Origin: Chlorops oryzae
Lineage: Eukaryota; Arthropoda; Insecta; Diptera; Chloropidae
Direction: 5' to 3'
Assembly: GCA_020466095.1 (NCBI GenBank)
Contig: CM035806.1
Location: 120,185,694-120,249,693, forward strand
Length of the DNA stretch: 64,000 bases
Shown: positions 22,899-31,800 of the stretch, piece by piece
How positions within the stretch are numbered: the stretch's first letter is position 1
Layout of the letters: each line of letters begins with the position of its first letter
Translations under genes and position numbers: made by a program
The notes under the pieces: model-generated
The model's input: only the letters and a program-made list of their open reading frames with translations
Told to the model about the DNA's origin: nothing
Databases searched by the model: none

Positions 22899-23940
22899 TC
22901 CGGATACGGTTGATCAGAATGCGAACTTATACGTCTAAGTGAACGAAAGCGAATTTGAACATAAAAAGTGACTATTTTTCAACTGTTGATTTGACTTCCT
23001 TTTCCAGTGCATTTAACGGGGAATACAGTTAATTTAACCACTCTTACTTTAACTGTTCTAAGTGGTTGATTTAACAGTTCTTATTTCTCTCGGTGTATGT
23101 TATGTATACGAATCTCCGATTTGAGTTGCATTAGAAAAACCTCTATATCGTGGAAATTGTTTGTGCTGCAGTTCTTAGATTTGACATATGTACACACAAT
23201 GTATTGGCTAACAATTTAAAATATCGTTTTTGGAAGGGGGATTGCTAAAGAGTGAGCTATGTTTATTCAAAGTCCAAAAAAACTGAAAATCTTTCAAAAA
23301 ATTTTCAAATTTTCGATTTGAGCATCATTTTACATCATTCATTTAATGTTTTGTTAGTTATTTTTGATGTCATATTAAAGAATGATGTTTTAAGAACATA
23401 AAAGATTTAAAAACTGTAAAATATTTTAAGCCATATACGAGCAAAACGAGTTTCAAAAAAGCATTGGTCGTTAAAAACTCTTACGCGATTTTCTCGAAAT
23501 TCTGACGTGATGGAAGTTTTTTGAAAATTTTCAATTTTTCAGCACACAAAAATCTAATAGAATCACTACTGCAACTCAAAAGGGGAGAATAAAATTTCAA
23601 TTTTGCAGGCCTGTGTTATTAATGATATGGCTTGCGGGCATAGTAGCCAAGTGCAGCGAATTGTTTCAGTGGAAACCAGCGGTGTTACTAAGCGTCTGTG
23701 GAAATATGTAAGACCTGGATTTTATTATTATAAAATTAAAAAATTCTGCAATTACAGGATAGAAAGGGCACCTTTTGGGAAAGCGATGTTCCCAAAATGG
23801 ACGACAAACTTTTCAAAGATAATTTCCGCGTCAGTACGATGTCTTTTGAAAAAATTTGCGAAAAAACTGCAATAATGACGAGACAGGATACGATGATGAG
23901 ACCTTGTATTCCCCTAAACAAAAGAGTGGCCATAGCGTTG

Positions 23941-24340
23941 TACGCATGGGACTTGAACGAAAGTTGGCACTAATGCCTCGTATGTAGCCACAAACATCCT
24001 CCCCAAAATTTTGTTTGGGCGGTTCATTATTAAGGGTACCTCCAGTACTAGGGTCTGTCACAAAAATCTCAAAAGTGCCCCAAAATCGGATTTTTTCGAA
24101 ATATTTCAATAAAACTTAGGATTAGAGCGTATATCTAAGCCTCCGATTAGATTTCAAAAGAATTGGAAAAGTGGGCGTGGCAAAGGGGCGGTTTTTATAA
24201 AGAAATTTAACAAAAGTCGGTATATGGGGCCCCTTATGGCCTTAAACACTTCTTGATATTAAAAATTATTTGAACATGTGTGTCTGTGTCGGGTATTATA
24301 TTGTCAGGCTCGCCTGACTATAACACCCTTACTTGTTTTT
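23941..24340 (+). repeat. Dispersed repeat family A, copy 3 (truncated)
   Basis: The last 400 bp of family A: 'gggacttgaacgaaagttgg', 'ggtacctccagtactagggt', 'gtgggcgtggcaaaggggcg' and the GTCAGGCTCGCCTGAC hairpin plus CCCTTACTTGTTT end. The first half is missing. Confidence 0.85.
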
Positions 24341-24574
24341 CACTACCACTAACCATTTAGTGGTAATGAAAATTTTTTTCACTGCCACTAAACGAATAGT
24401 GGTAACGCAAATTAAGTGGTAGTGCAAAATGCCCAACCCTGCCAATTAGGAATTGAGAAATCGAAATTGCTTAACCTACACTTTAAATCATTCGATTAGT
24501 TTAACTGCAGGTTAGTTAATCTAAACTTTAACTGGACTTTCAGAAAACGGGCCTTAGCCGAATAAATTAAAAAA

Positions 24575-25115
24575 TTTTTTTAGTTAAATGAAATGAGCTG
24601 TAGATACGAAGATACAGTGAGTTTGGATTGCAATGCTGAAATACTTGAAAGTATAATTAAAAGCGCTGTTGATAGAAATACAGTGAAAAAGCAAATTACT
24701 GAATCGAGCATAACTGGTAAATGGTTTACAACACAATAGAGAAATACGAAATCAGCAAAAACAAATGCATATAAAATTGCAAAATTGGTTGGTAATGAGG
24801 AAAAATGGAGCGAATATAGAAGAATAAGAAATAAATACAAGTATGAAATAAATAAAGAAAAAAGAAACTACATCAAAAATAGAATAAGAAACACCTATAA
24901 TCAAAAAGAAATGTGGCGACAAATAAAAACACTGGTTCTTAAACAAAATCATAAAAAAAATTGAAGTTATATATTTTAATGAAACACGTATTACGAATAA
25001 GTGTGAAATTGCTAATAAATTCATTGACTATTTTATTACCAGCATACAAGAAATAGTGCAAAGTATTGAACATGTTCCGTATACAAACTGTATTCAGACA
25101 GTGGAGAAGACATTT
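24575..25115 (+). pseudogene. Non-LTR retrotransposon ORF2, segment 1 (linker before RT)
   Basis: The frame reads ..SAKTNAYKIAKLVGNEEKW, SEYRRIRNKYKYEINKEKRN and MWRQIKTLVLKQNH, the Lys/Arg-rich linker between endonuclease and reverse transcriptase. After a frameshift at about 24955 (A-run) it continues as EVIYFNETRITNKCEIANKF and IEHVPYTNCIQTVEKTF up to the insertion at 25116. The endonuclease and ORF1 are absent, so the copy is 5'-truncated near 24575. At least one stop (about 24737) is present. Confidence 0.75.
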
Positions 25116-25394
25116 CGTCGCCCGGGGATTCATGTGCTCTACGTGCAAAAAACACATTTCGAGTAAATCGAAGTTGAAGTTTGAAACTATTTTTTTCAAA
25201 AACTGTACGATAAGGTTTTTTGTGTGTTTCACTATTAATTTTTGAAAGAATACTTATTCGAAGAGTATATTTTCGAATCTTCGATCTAACGCATAAAAGG
25301 GTATTTTATGGCTTTAAAAAAAAACCACTTTGCTCTACACGCCATTTCAAACATATTTCGCTGACAATGTAATACATAGAGCAAAGTGACATTA

Positions 25395-25764
25395 CCCAGC
25401 CGGACTTTTTCGCATAAAGGAAAAATTCATTAATGTTTTCACCGATGATGTCAAGGGGAAAGTTAGAGTACTTCTAAATTCAAATGACATTGTCATCGAA
25501 AAAAGATGTTATTCATCGCAATTCCCATGACATAGTCCGTGTTTCATTTTCATTTCGTATCACTCCCGAACGATGACATTTTCTTGCGAAACAGGAGGTA
25601 TCCACTCCAATTTCGATGACCAACTGGTGACATGTCCTCTCATGACGGCCAATGCCGTTTGTGTGTAAATGTCATTAGAAAGTTGGTGTAGAAACAGGAG
25701 GAGTCGCGGCTCTTATGTCATGCTGAAATCATTGATGGTTTCACCGGGACTTTTCCTGCTGGGG
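25395..25764. mobile_element. CCCAGC-ended element with GACAT/GTCAT words
   Basis: The tips CCCAGCCGGACTTTT and, inward from the right, CCCCAGCAGGAAAAG are imperfect inverted repeats. The interior is dense in GTCAT, ATGAC and GACATT words. The left flank is TA, the right AA, so the duplication is uncertain. Confidence 0.5.
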
Positions 25765-25830
25765 AATGCACAAAATACAAACATAAATAAATATATGGAT
25801 ACCCAATAAACATAAAACCGAGGACGATAT

Positions 25831-26150
25831 CGTAACGATATCGAGATGAATTCGAGAAAACCGAATTTCTGGATATCGCGATTTAGGCTCGCGACGATAT
25901 CGAGACGAGTTCGAGAAGATAGAATTTCCCAATATCGTAATTTTGGTGTCGCGAAGATATCGAGACGACTTCGCGAAAATCCAATTTCTCGATATCGTTA
26001 TTTTGGCATCGCGAAGATATCGAGACGAATTCGAGAAAAATCAAAATCTCGATATTGCGATTTTGGACTCGCGAAGATATCGAAACGAGTTCGCGAAAAT
26101 CAAATTTCTCGATATCGTGATTTTGGCCTCGCGAAGATATCGAGGCGATA
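25831..26150. repeat. 60-bp tandem repeat, about 5 copies
   Basis: The unit carries 'gatatcgagacga.ttcg.ga' and 'tctcgatatcgt.attttgg', with exactly 60-bp spacing (for example 'gcgaagatat' at 25951, 26011, 26071, 26131). The two GATATCG sites per unit are self-complementary, so each unit can fold. Because 60 is divisible by 3 the array stays open as a 20-residue protein repeat, which is fortuitous. It is not a CRISPR array: there are no unique spacers. Confidence 0.85.
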
Positions 26151-26489
26151 CATTTTTAGCCCAATAAATACAAAAACGAAGATTATATCGCCACAAATTT
26201 GTTACGAATTTGAGAAAAACGAAATCCTAGAAAGTAGTTTAGTGAACTCGTTTTGAACTCGAAACACATAAGGGAAAAGAAGAAAAATAAGTAGGACCTA
26301 ATAAACACAAAAGCGATAACGAGTTCGAATCGAATTCGAATCGAATTCGTAGAGCGCGAATCGCATTAAAACGAATTCGAATCGAATTCGATTTGAACTC
26401 GTTAACGTTTTTGTGTTTATTTGTTTATTGGGTACGAAACTTTAATTCTCGAAGGTAGTTTTGTTAATATGTTTCCAAATCGGAAGGCG

Positions 26490-26570
26490 TAATGGGTAAG
26501 CAGACTAGAAACATGACTAGAAATCAAGAGGTTCGGTGTTCAAATCCCACAGCCGGTGGATTCGAAAGCG
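26490..26570 (+). other. tRNA-like sequence
   Basis: 'ggcgtaatgggtaagcagac' (box A-like) and 'ggtgttcaaatcccacagcc' (box B-like) are spaced about 45 bp apart, and a long T run (about 26590-26614) follows, which would stop RNA polymerase III. Cloverleaf stems are poor. It is a tRNA-derived remnant within 25802-26917. Confidence 0.5.
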
Positions 26571-27697
26571 TGGTTACCAGCAATAGAACCGTTTTTTTTT
26601 TTTTTTTTTTTTTTAAACCGAAAATAGTATTATAATAAGACTGTTATTTGAATTTTACATTAAATATAAAAATTAATGGTTTTTTTGCTAATCGTCCGTT
26701 AACGATTCGAGAGCGATGAAATTCTCGATTCGCTAGCGATTCGAGTTAAGGCTCGTTAACGATTCGAGAACGATGAAAATCTCGATTCGCTAATGATAAG
26801 TGACTCTCTCACGATATCGAAATCGTCTCGATATCGTCTCGAATTATCGTCGCGAAACATTTTTAAGAGAAAACGATATTGCCTCGATATCGTTACGATA
26901 TCGTTGTGTTTATTGGGTATTGGTAACCAGACTTTTTGTTATTATACGAGGGCTGTTATAATATTAGGCGAGTTCCAGAGTTTCGCGGGTTCCTTTTGGA
27001 TTTGGTTTTTTGTTTTTTAATCTGCTATGTAGATATGGTATGCATATTTCTTGAACATATGAGTCGTTCACTGGATAAAGGGATTGAGTCTAATTTGACG
27101 TTTTTGAGATTTAGCGTGGATACACTTCCTTTTATGACTTTTTTAAAAATTGTAAAAGAAGCGCCAATAATTAATTTTGCAATTTCAATTTTGAGTTTTG
27201 TTGTAAAAACTAATTTTAAAGTCAACGTCAACTGTTCTGTCGTTTTTTTCCATTTCAAATTTTGCGGACTCATTCCCTTTATCCACTGAGCGACAAATAT
27301 GATGATGTCGTACGAATGCCAATGCTTCGCTATTCTTTCAATACCTATATTTTTAACTTAGACTACTGTTTTACTTAAACAAAAAAACAAAAATTATCAA
27401 CGATGTTACTCGAAGAAAACGGCATGTAGAGCAAAGTGGCTATCGTCAATTAAAACCTTAACTTTGTACTGAAATTTTGCTCTATACGCCATTGAATGGC
27501 GTATAGAGCAAAAGAGCACAAAAAAATTGTGTTTCAAGGGATATAGAGCAAACTGGAGATGAATTATCTCAGTAACTAGAAGATATAGCAAAAAATGGAT
27601 TGCGGATTTAAAAAATTTGGCATTGATAATGGGGGATGGCATCCTTAACTCAAATTCGTTAAAATGGCGTATAGAGCACATGAATCTCCGGGCGACG

Positions 27698-28371
27698 ATT
27701 TGTGTTTAGAGAAATTACAATAATTGAATTGCTTAAAGTGACTAAAAGTTTAAAAAACAAGTCAGATTTCTACGGTATATGCCCAAAAATTATAGTTGAC
27801 CAATAGCATATTATGGGACAGTTTTTACTGGATGTTATAAATGCATCATTGAGAAATGGACAGTTCCCGAAATCATGGAAAGATTCAATGATAACACCCG
27901 TAGAGAAAGTGGATAACACCGTGAAGTGTGAAGAATATAGGCCAGTGAGCACACTTAGAACTATGGAAAAAATACTGGAACCTATTGTAAAAAATTAGCT
28001 ACAAACATACTTTGAAGAGAATAATTTATTGTGCAAGTATCAGTCTGGTTTCAGGAAACATCACTCTTGCGAGACTGCGGTTAATTTTATAGTTGGCAAA
28101 TGGAAGGCAAATGGAAAGTCAAAGCGAATGGTCTTATCGTTAGACTTTAAAAGAGCTTTTGAGACGATCGACAAAGAAATTGCCATCGATAAATTAGAAA
28201 AATGTGGTGTAAAAAATAAAGAAAACGAGTGGTTTAAATCATACCTTGGTCAAAGGACACAAAGAACAGAAGTTAATGAAGACATATCCTAGTATTTAGA
28301 AGTGAAATGTGGTGTGCCACAAGGTTCAATCCTTGGTGTACTGTTATTTGCAATATACATTAACGATATAT
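27698..28371 (+). pseudogene. Non-LTR retrotransposon ORF2, segment 2 (RT domain, motifs A and B)
   Basis: Continues segment 1: FLLDVINASLRNGQFPKSWK, MITPVEKVDNTVKCEEYRPV and YQSGFRKHHSCETAVNF precede RT motif A, VLSLDFKRAFETIDKE (first catalytic Asp), and motif B, KCGVPQGSILGVLLFAIYIND. Four parts are separated by stops in the same frame at about 27809 (TAG), 27995 (TAG) and 28290 (TAG), so the copy is dead but little rearranged. The motif set places it in the CR1/jockey-type branch of non-LTR elements. Confidence 0.85.
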
Positions 28372-29806
28372 GGGGCAAAACACGTCAAGTGTACCACCGG
28401 CAAAATTTTTTCTCCCCGATTTGGATGAAACTTGGTACAGTTGTTAAGATGTAAGAGTACGTTAAATGTGCAAAAAGAGTAAATTTTAATCACAGGTTGC
28501 CGAGATACAGGGTGTCAAAGTTTAGATTTTTGCTTCGAAGAACATATTTCATTGAATTACAATGGGGCTAAAATCGGCTCGCTTCAAAAATTTTTCGAAT
28601 GTTTCTTTAAAAAAAATTTCTGAACTTTTCGAAAACAATACTTAAAAAATTTTTCATTGTTATTTTTGACCATCTCTATATTTAATATTTGAATTATTAT
28701 TTGGGCTTTTTGGTCTCTCATTTTTCGCTTATAGTGAAAAATGTAATTTTTGGCAATTGAAAAAATTTATTTTTCATAAATTGCCGAGAAGTGTGTAAAG
28801 CCGATACGACCGGTTTCGAACCTAGCTTACAGGTTCATCATCAGGTATCTTTAACCAACACCTTAGCCACTCTGACCACCTCAGCGATGCGAGGTAGGTC
28901 GGCTAATTTGTGCATATATATACACCATTGGCGTGCCTGCCTTATTGTTAATTGTTATTTTTGACCATCTCTATATTTAATTTTTGAATTATTATTTGGG
29001 CTTTTTGGTCTCTCATTTTTCGCTTATAGTGAAAAATGTAATTTTTGGCAATTGAAAAAATTTATTTTTCATAAATTGCCGAGAAGTGTGGAAAGCCGAT
29101 ACGACTGATGGGGCTAAAATCGGCTCGCTTCAAAAATTTTTCGAATGTTTCTTAAAAAAAAATTTCTGAACTTTTCGAAAACAATACTTAAAAAATTTTT
29201 CGATAACGGTAAATGAGAAAAATTTGGCATTTTAGTTTTATTTCTTGATTTTCTAGGAGAGACGTCAGTTTTTTATTTTTATTTTTTATTTTTGAAATAT
29301 GTTAAAGCTTAGTGGTTATTGAGGGAAATATGCTAGGTAAGCATCTTCAAAGGTGTATTTGGACCACTAATCATGGTCCGCCCATTCTGATTTATGCATC
29401 ATTTTAAAGGGGAAGAACTAAGCTTTATTTCAAAATTAAAAAATAAAAATAAAAAACTGACGTCTCTCCTAGAAAATTAAGATATAAAACTAAAATGCCA
29501 AATTTGTCTCATTTACCGTTATCGAAAAATTTTTTTTGTATTGTTTTTGAAAAGTTCAGACAATTTTTTCTAAGAAACATTCGAAAAATTTTTGAAGCGA
29601 GCTGATTTTAGCCCCATTGTAATTCAATGAAATATGTTCTTCGAAGCAAAAATCTAAACTTTGACACCCTGTATCTCGGCAACCTGTGATTAAAATTTAC
29701 TCTTTTTGCACATTTAACGTACTCTTACATCTTAACAACTGTACCAAGTTTCATCCAAATCGGGGAGAAAAATTTTGCCGGTGGTACACTTGACGTGTTT
29801 TGCCCC
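28372..29806. mobile_element. Foldback element, 1,435 bp, inserted between RT motifs B and C
   Basis: The ends are GGGGCAAAACACGTCAAGTG and its complement; inverted arms of at least 235 bp extend to about 28608 and from about 29570, and further pairing (29200-29325 with 29412-29520) suggests arms near 400 bp. ATAT lies on both sides; removing one copy with the element rejoins the RT frame as YINDIYNMVRECEIMLYADD. The interior has two direct duplications (28563-28656 with 29108-29200; 28658-28811 with 28944-29107). No transposase. Confidence 0.8.
28800..28900 (-). other. tRNA-like sequence
   Basis: On the minus strand 'ggtcagagtggctaaggtgt' (box A-like, as in class II tRNAs) is followed by 'taggttcgaaaccggtcgta', which contains a perfect GGTTCGAAACC box B. 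It lies between the duplicated blocks of the foldback element, so it is probably a tRNA-derived (SINE-like) piece. Confidence 0.5.
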
Positions 29807-30767
29807 ATATATAATATGGTTAGAGAATGTGAAATAATGCTATATGCAGACGATACGTTACTATATGCGGAAGGCGAAACTTATGATGAGTGTAAAAATA
29901 AATTGAATAACGACTTCAGAAGAATTAATAAATGGTTAAAAATGAACAAGCTAAAGCTGAACGAAAAAAAAACAAAATTGATGGAAATGAACATAGAAAG
30001 TGATGAAAATATACAAATTAATAATGAATTGAATGAAAAAAATTATATATGTAAAAAAATAGCTTAAAAAATTGGGTTTTTTAAACGGATTCGTCCAAAT
30101 ATGGATATGATAATGGCTATAAATATTTAAAACGTGATGATCAAACCACATTTTGAATATTGTTCAACGCAACTGTACACAACATGCAACCAAACAGACT
30201 TGGAAAGATTGCAGAAACTACAAAATAAAGCGATGAGGTCAATACTGAAGTTAAACAGATACGCAGGAATTCAATTAATGCTTGATGCACTGAAGTGGCT
30301 AAGTATTGAACAAAGACTCAAACTAAACACTCTCATGTCAATTTTTAAAATAAAACACAACTTGGCTCCGAAATATATGACTGAAACTGTGACGTATGTA
30401 GCAGACGCTCAAAATTACTTACTAAGAAACGCAGGAGATTTTAGATTAGCATTACATAGAACTACAGGCGCACAAAATTCCATTTTCTATAGAGGACTAA
30501 GATTATTCAATGAATTACCATTATATATTAAAAATGAAAGAAATTTTAATGTTTTCAAAACAAAGTGTATACAATACGTAAAATAAGTATTGCTTGAATG
30601 AGCATATCGATTAAGAGTAACGTTGAAAATAAGTATTGTTGCATAATGGTTAGATTGAACCTTTGATGTGTGTATTCTGTTAAATTAATTATAATTAGTT
30701 ATATAATATATTACGTGTGTTGTTAAAGTAAATCCTTTTTTACTAATAAATTCATCAATCAATCAAT
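29807..30767 (+). pseudogene. Non-LTR retrotransposon ORF2, segment 3 (RT motif C to 3' end)
   Basis: EIMLYADDTLLYAEG is RT motif C with the catalytic Asp pair. After WLKMNKLKLNEKKTKLM and a break at about 30063 the frame resumes at MIKPHFEYCSTQLYTTC, then DLERLQKLQNKAMRSIL, YAGIQLMLDALKWLSIEQRL and ends in FNVFKTKCIQYVK with a stop at 30584. This C-terminal domain is usual in CR1/jockey-like elements. The 3' end is a short (CAAT)n-like tail at about 30750-30766, not poly(A), as in CR1-group elements. Confidence 0.85.
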
Positions 30768-30895
30768 TAAAGTCATAAAATTTTTTCTAAGGCTTTTTTG
30801 CACGTAACTTGGTTTTCTCATCCCTGACCGTAGAACACTTTTTTTACTTTTAATTAAACTTCAAATATTTACCATTCTCCACATTTTTTCCGCCG

Positions 30896-30936
30896 CTACT
30901 GGGATTTGAACCTCGAACCTTTTGTTTAGGGAATAC
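30896..30936 (-). other. tRNA-like fragment (box B half)
   Basis: The minus strand reads 'gaggttcaaatcccagtagc', a box B and T-stem-like sequence, just left of the MITE at 30941. No box A at the expected distance. Weak. Confidence 0.3.
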
Positions 30937-30940
30937 TCTA

Positions 30941-31172
30941 CACTCAAAAAAATAAAATGTAATGCCAACAATTTTATACTTTGTTACAACAATTTTGTTG
31001 GTTAAATCGTTCCCAACAATTTAAATTGTTCTAAAAAAAAAATGGAAGTTCTTAAAACAACAACAAAAATTCTTCGCATGACCACAGAAATTGAAAATTA
31101 ATTCTTGATGCAACAATTTTTCAAATAACATTTTCTCAACAAGGTTAAGTTCTTGAGCCAATTTTTTGAGTG
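30941..31172. mobile_element. MITE, 232 bp, TA TSD, CACTCAAAAAA tips
   Basis: The ends CACTCAAAAAA and TTTTTTGAGTG are inverted and TA flanks both sides (30939-30940, 31173-31174). The interior repeats CAACAATTTT words. No ORF. It ends 235 bp before the last coding exon. Confidence 0.75.
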
Positions 31173-31407
31173 TACCTAATGAACTAATTTGAAATACTTT
31201 TCTTGTCTATACTGACGACAGTATAGACATGGGGCCATATGGCGACAGGCGTCCTGCAGGGCGTCTTTAACCGCTTTACTGTATGCATGCATGTATGTAC
31301 AATGTACATTGTACATGCATACGGCTAAAAATTGATTGTAATTATTTACATATTTTATTTACTATTTGCTCTCTAATTGTTTGCCCTCTTACACTTTTTC
31401 TTTGCAG

Positions 31408-31472
31408 AAACATCAATATTCACCGTTGAAGGTGTACATTTGTATCCGGAACCGAATCGACAGAGCAAATGA
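31408..31472 (+). CDS. Eip63E: Eip63E-like PFTAIRE CDK, last coding exon
   Basis: After acceptor TTTGCAG|AA the exon reads (E)TSIFTVEGVHLYPEPNRQSK and stops at TGA (31470-31472). The split Glu codon (G from 10287 plus AA) gives LYELPDETSIF, the expected C-terminal tail of the fly PFTAIRE kinase beyond the catalytic domain. 'aaatgaaaattaaagcaagt' marks the start of the 3' UTR. With the other exons, 151 residues and a stop are encoded here without a frame error, so the gene looks intact. Confidence 0.95.
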
Positions 31473-31683
31473 AAATTAAAGCAAGTCCTGTCCGTGGATG
31501 GTGTACGTTTCTACTGTTAGCAAACAGCCATAATTCATAATTTCTAGACTAAGCATAAGGATATATAGTGTAAGACGAAAGTTAATTAAGTAGTGTTTCT
31601 AGTTAAAAAAAAAAGAAAACCAAATGAGCGAGATAGAGTTTTAATTAAAGCAAAATAAAAAGGGAAGAATAAAAAAACAGCAA

Positions 31684-31737
31684 GAGAATGAGATAGAGAG
31701 GGAGAGAAAGAGAGCGAGAGAGAGAGAGAAAGAGAGC

Positions 31738-31786
<49 letters not shown>

Positions 31787-31800
31787 TGAGAGAGGAAGAA
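31684..31800. repeat. (GA)n microsatellite in the 3' UTR
   Basis: Interrupted GAGA repeats, about 115 bp, starting some 210 bp after the stop codon. The gene thus has a long CT tract before one exon and a GA tract in its 3' UTR; in the transcript these two could pair. Confidence 0.9.

Larger units (their letters stand above)
22230..23095. mobile_element. TIR element, 866 bp, TA TSD, with GTTAA words and tRNA-like modules
   Basis: The ends CACCGAGAGAAA and TTTCTCTCGGTG are inverted; TA lies at 22228-22229 and 23096-23097. The foldback sister arm shows the empty site 'cataacataatacaagttgg'. Both subterminal zones repeat AACTGTT, GTTAAAT and TTAAC words. The middle holds two minus-strand tRNA-like sequences (22556-22627 and 22826-22898). 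Half of the interior resembles 55330-55860. Confidence 0.85.
21207..23308. mobile_element. Foldback element with long inverted arms, twice interrupted
   Basis: The left arm (about 21207-21371 plus 21598-21690) is complementary to the right arm (about 22165-22229 plus 23096-23308). Anchors are 'caactcaaatcggagattcg' against 'cgaatctccgatttgagttg' and 'cttccaaaaacgatatttta' against 'taaaatatcgtttttggaag'. Each arm holds one insertion that the other lacks. The loop (21690-22165) is GC-richer and unassigned. No transposase seen; outer ends are approximate. Confidence 0.75.
25802..26917. mobile_element. CCCAATAAACA-ended element rich in GATATCG words, 1,116 bp
   Basis: The tips CCCAATAAACATAA and, inward, CCCAATAAACACAA are inverted and TA flanks both (25800-25801, 26918-26919). 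Further copies of the tip lie inside at about 26159, 26299 and, reversed, 26423-26434, suggesting nested or tandem insertions of one family. The interior is packed with GATATCG (both ends), GAATTCG (26318-26400) and GATTCGAGA (26700-26800) words, plus a 60-bp tandem repeat and a tRNA-like sequence. No gene. Confidence 0.75.
25116..27697. mobile_element. TIR element, 2,582 bp, 4-bp TSD, inserted in the retrotransposon
   Basis: The ends read CGTCGCCCGGGGATTCATGT and, inward from the right, CGTCGCCCGGAGATTCATGT, one mismatch in the first 20. ATTT flanks both sides (25112-25115, 27698-27701). Excision with one ATTT rejoins the retroelement frame as VEKTF-VFREITIIELL. The words TATAGAGCAAA and GGCGTATAGAGC recur near both ends. 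It carries two further elements (25395-25764, 25802-26917). I found no transposase and cannot name the superfamily. Confidence 0.8.
10288..31407 (+). other. Eip63E: Kinase intron, 21,120 bp
   Basis: The intron runs from GTAAGT (10288) to TTGCAG (31402-31407), phase 1. It holds most nested elements in the window. Stretches with no recognised feature are 10288-11450, 12107-12480, 19083-20540 (AT-rich, with an A-rich stretch at 20270-20390), 20830-21200, 23310-23940, 24341-24574 (short palindromes on 'accactaa..tttagtggta') and 30768-30938. Confidence 0.9.

Noticed and set aside
24580..25232. Minus-strand Phe/Ile-rich ORFs
   Set aside because: Shadows of the AT-rich plus-strand retrotransposon linker.
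25831..26150. Possible CRISPR-like array with regular 60-bp period
   Set aside because: The repeats are contiguous with no unique spacers, and the genome is eukaryotic.
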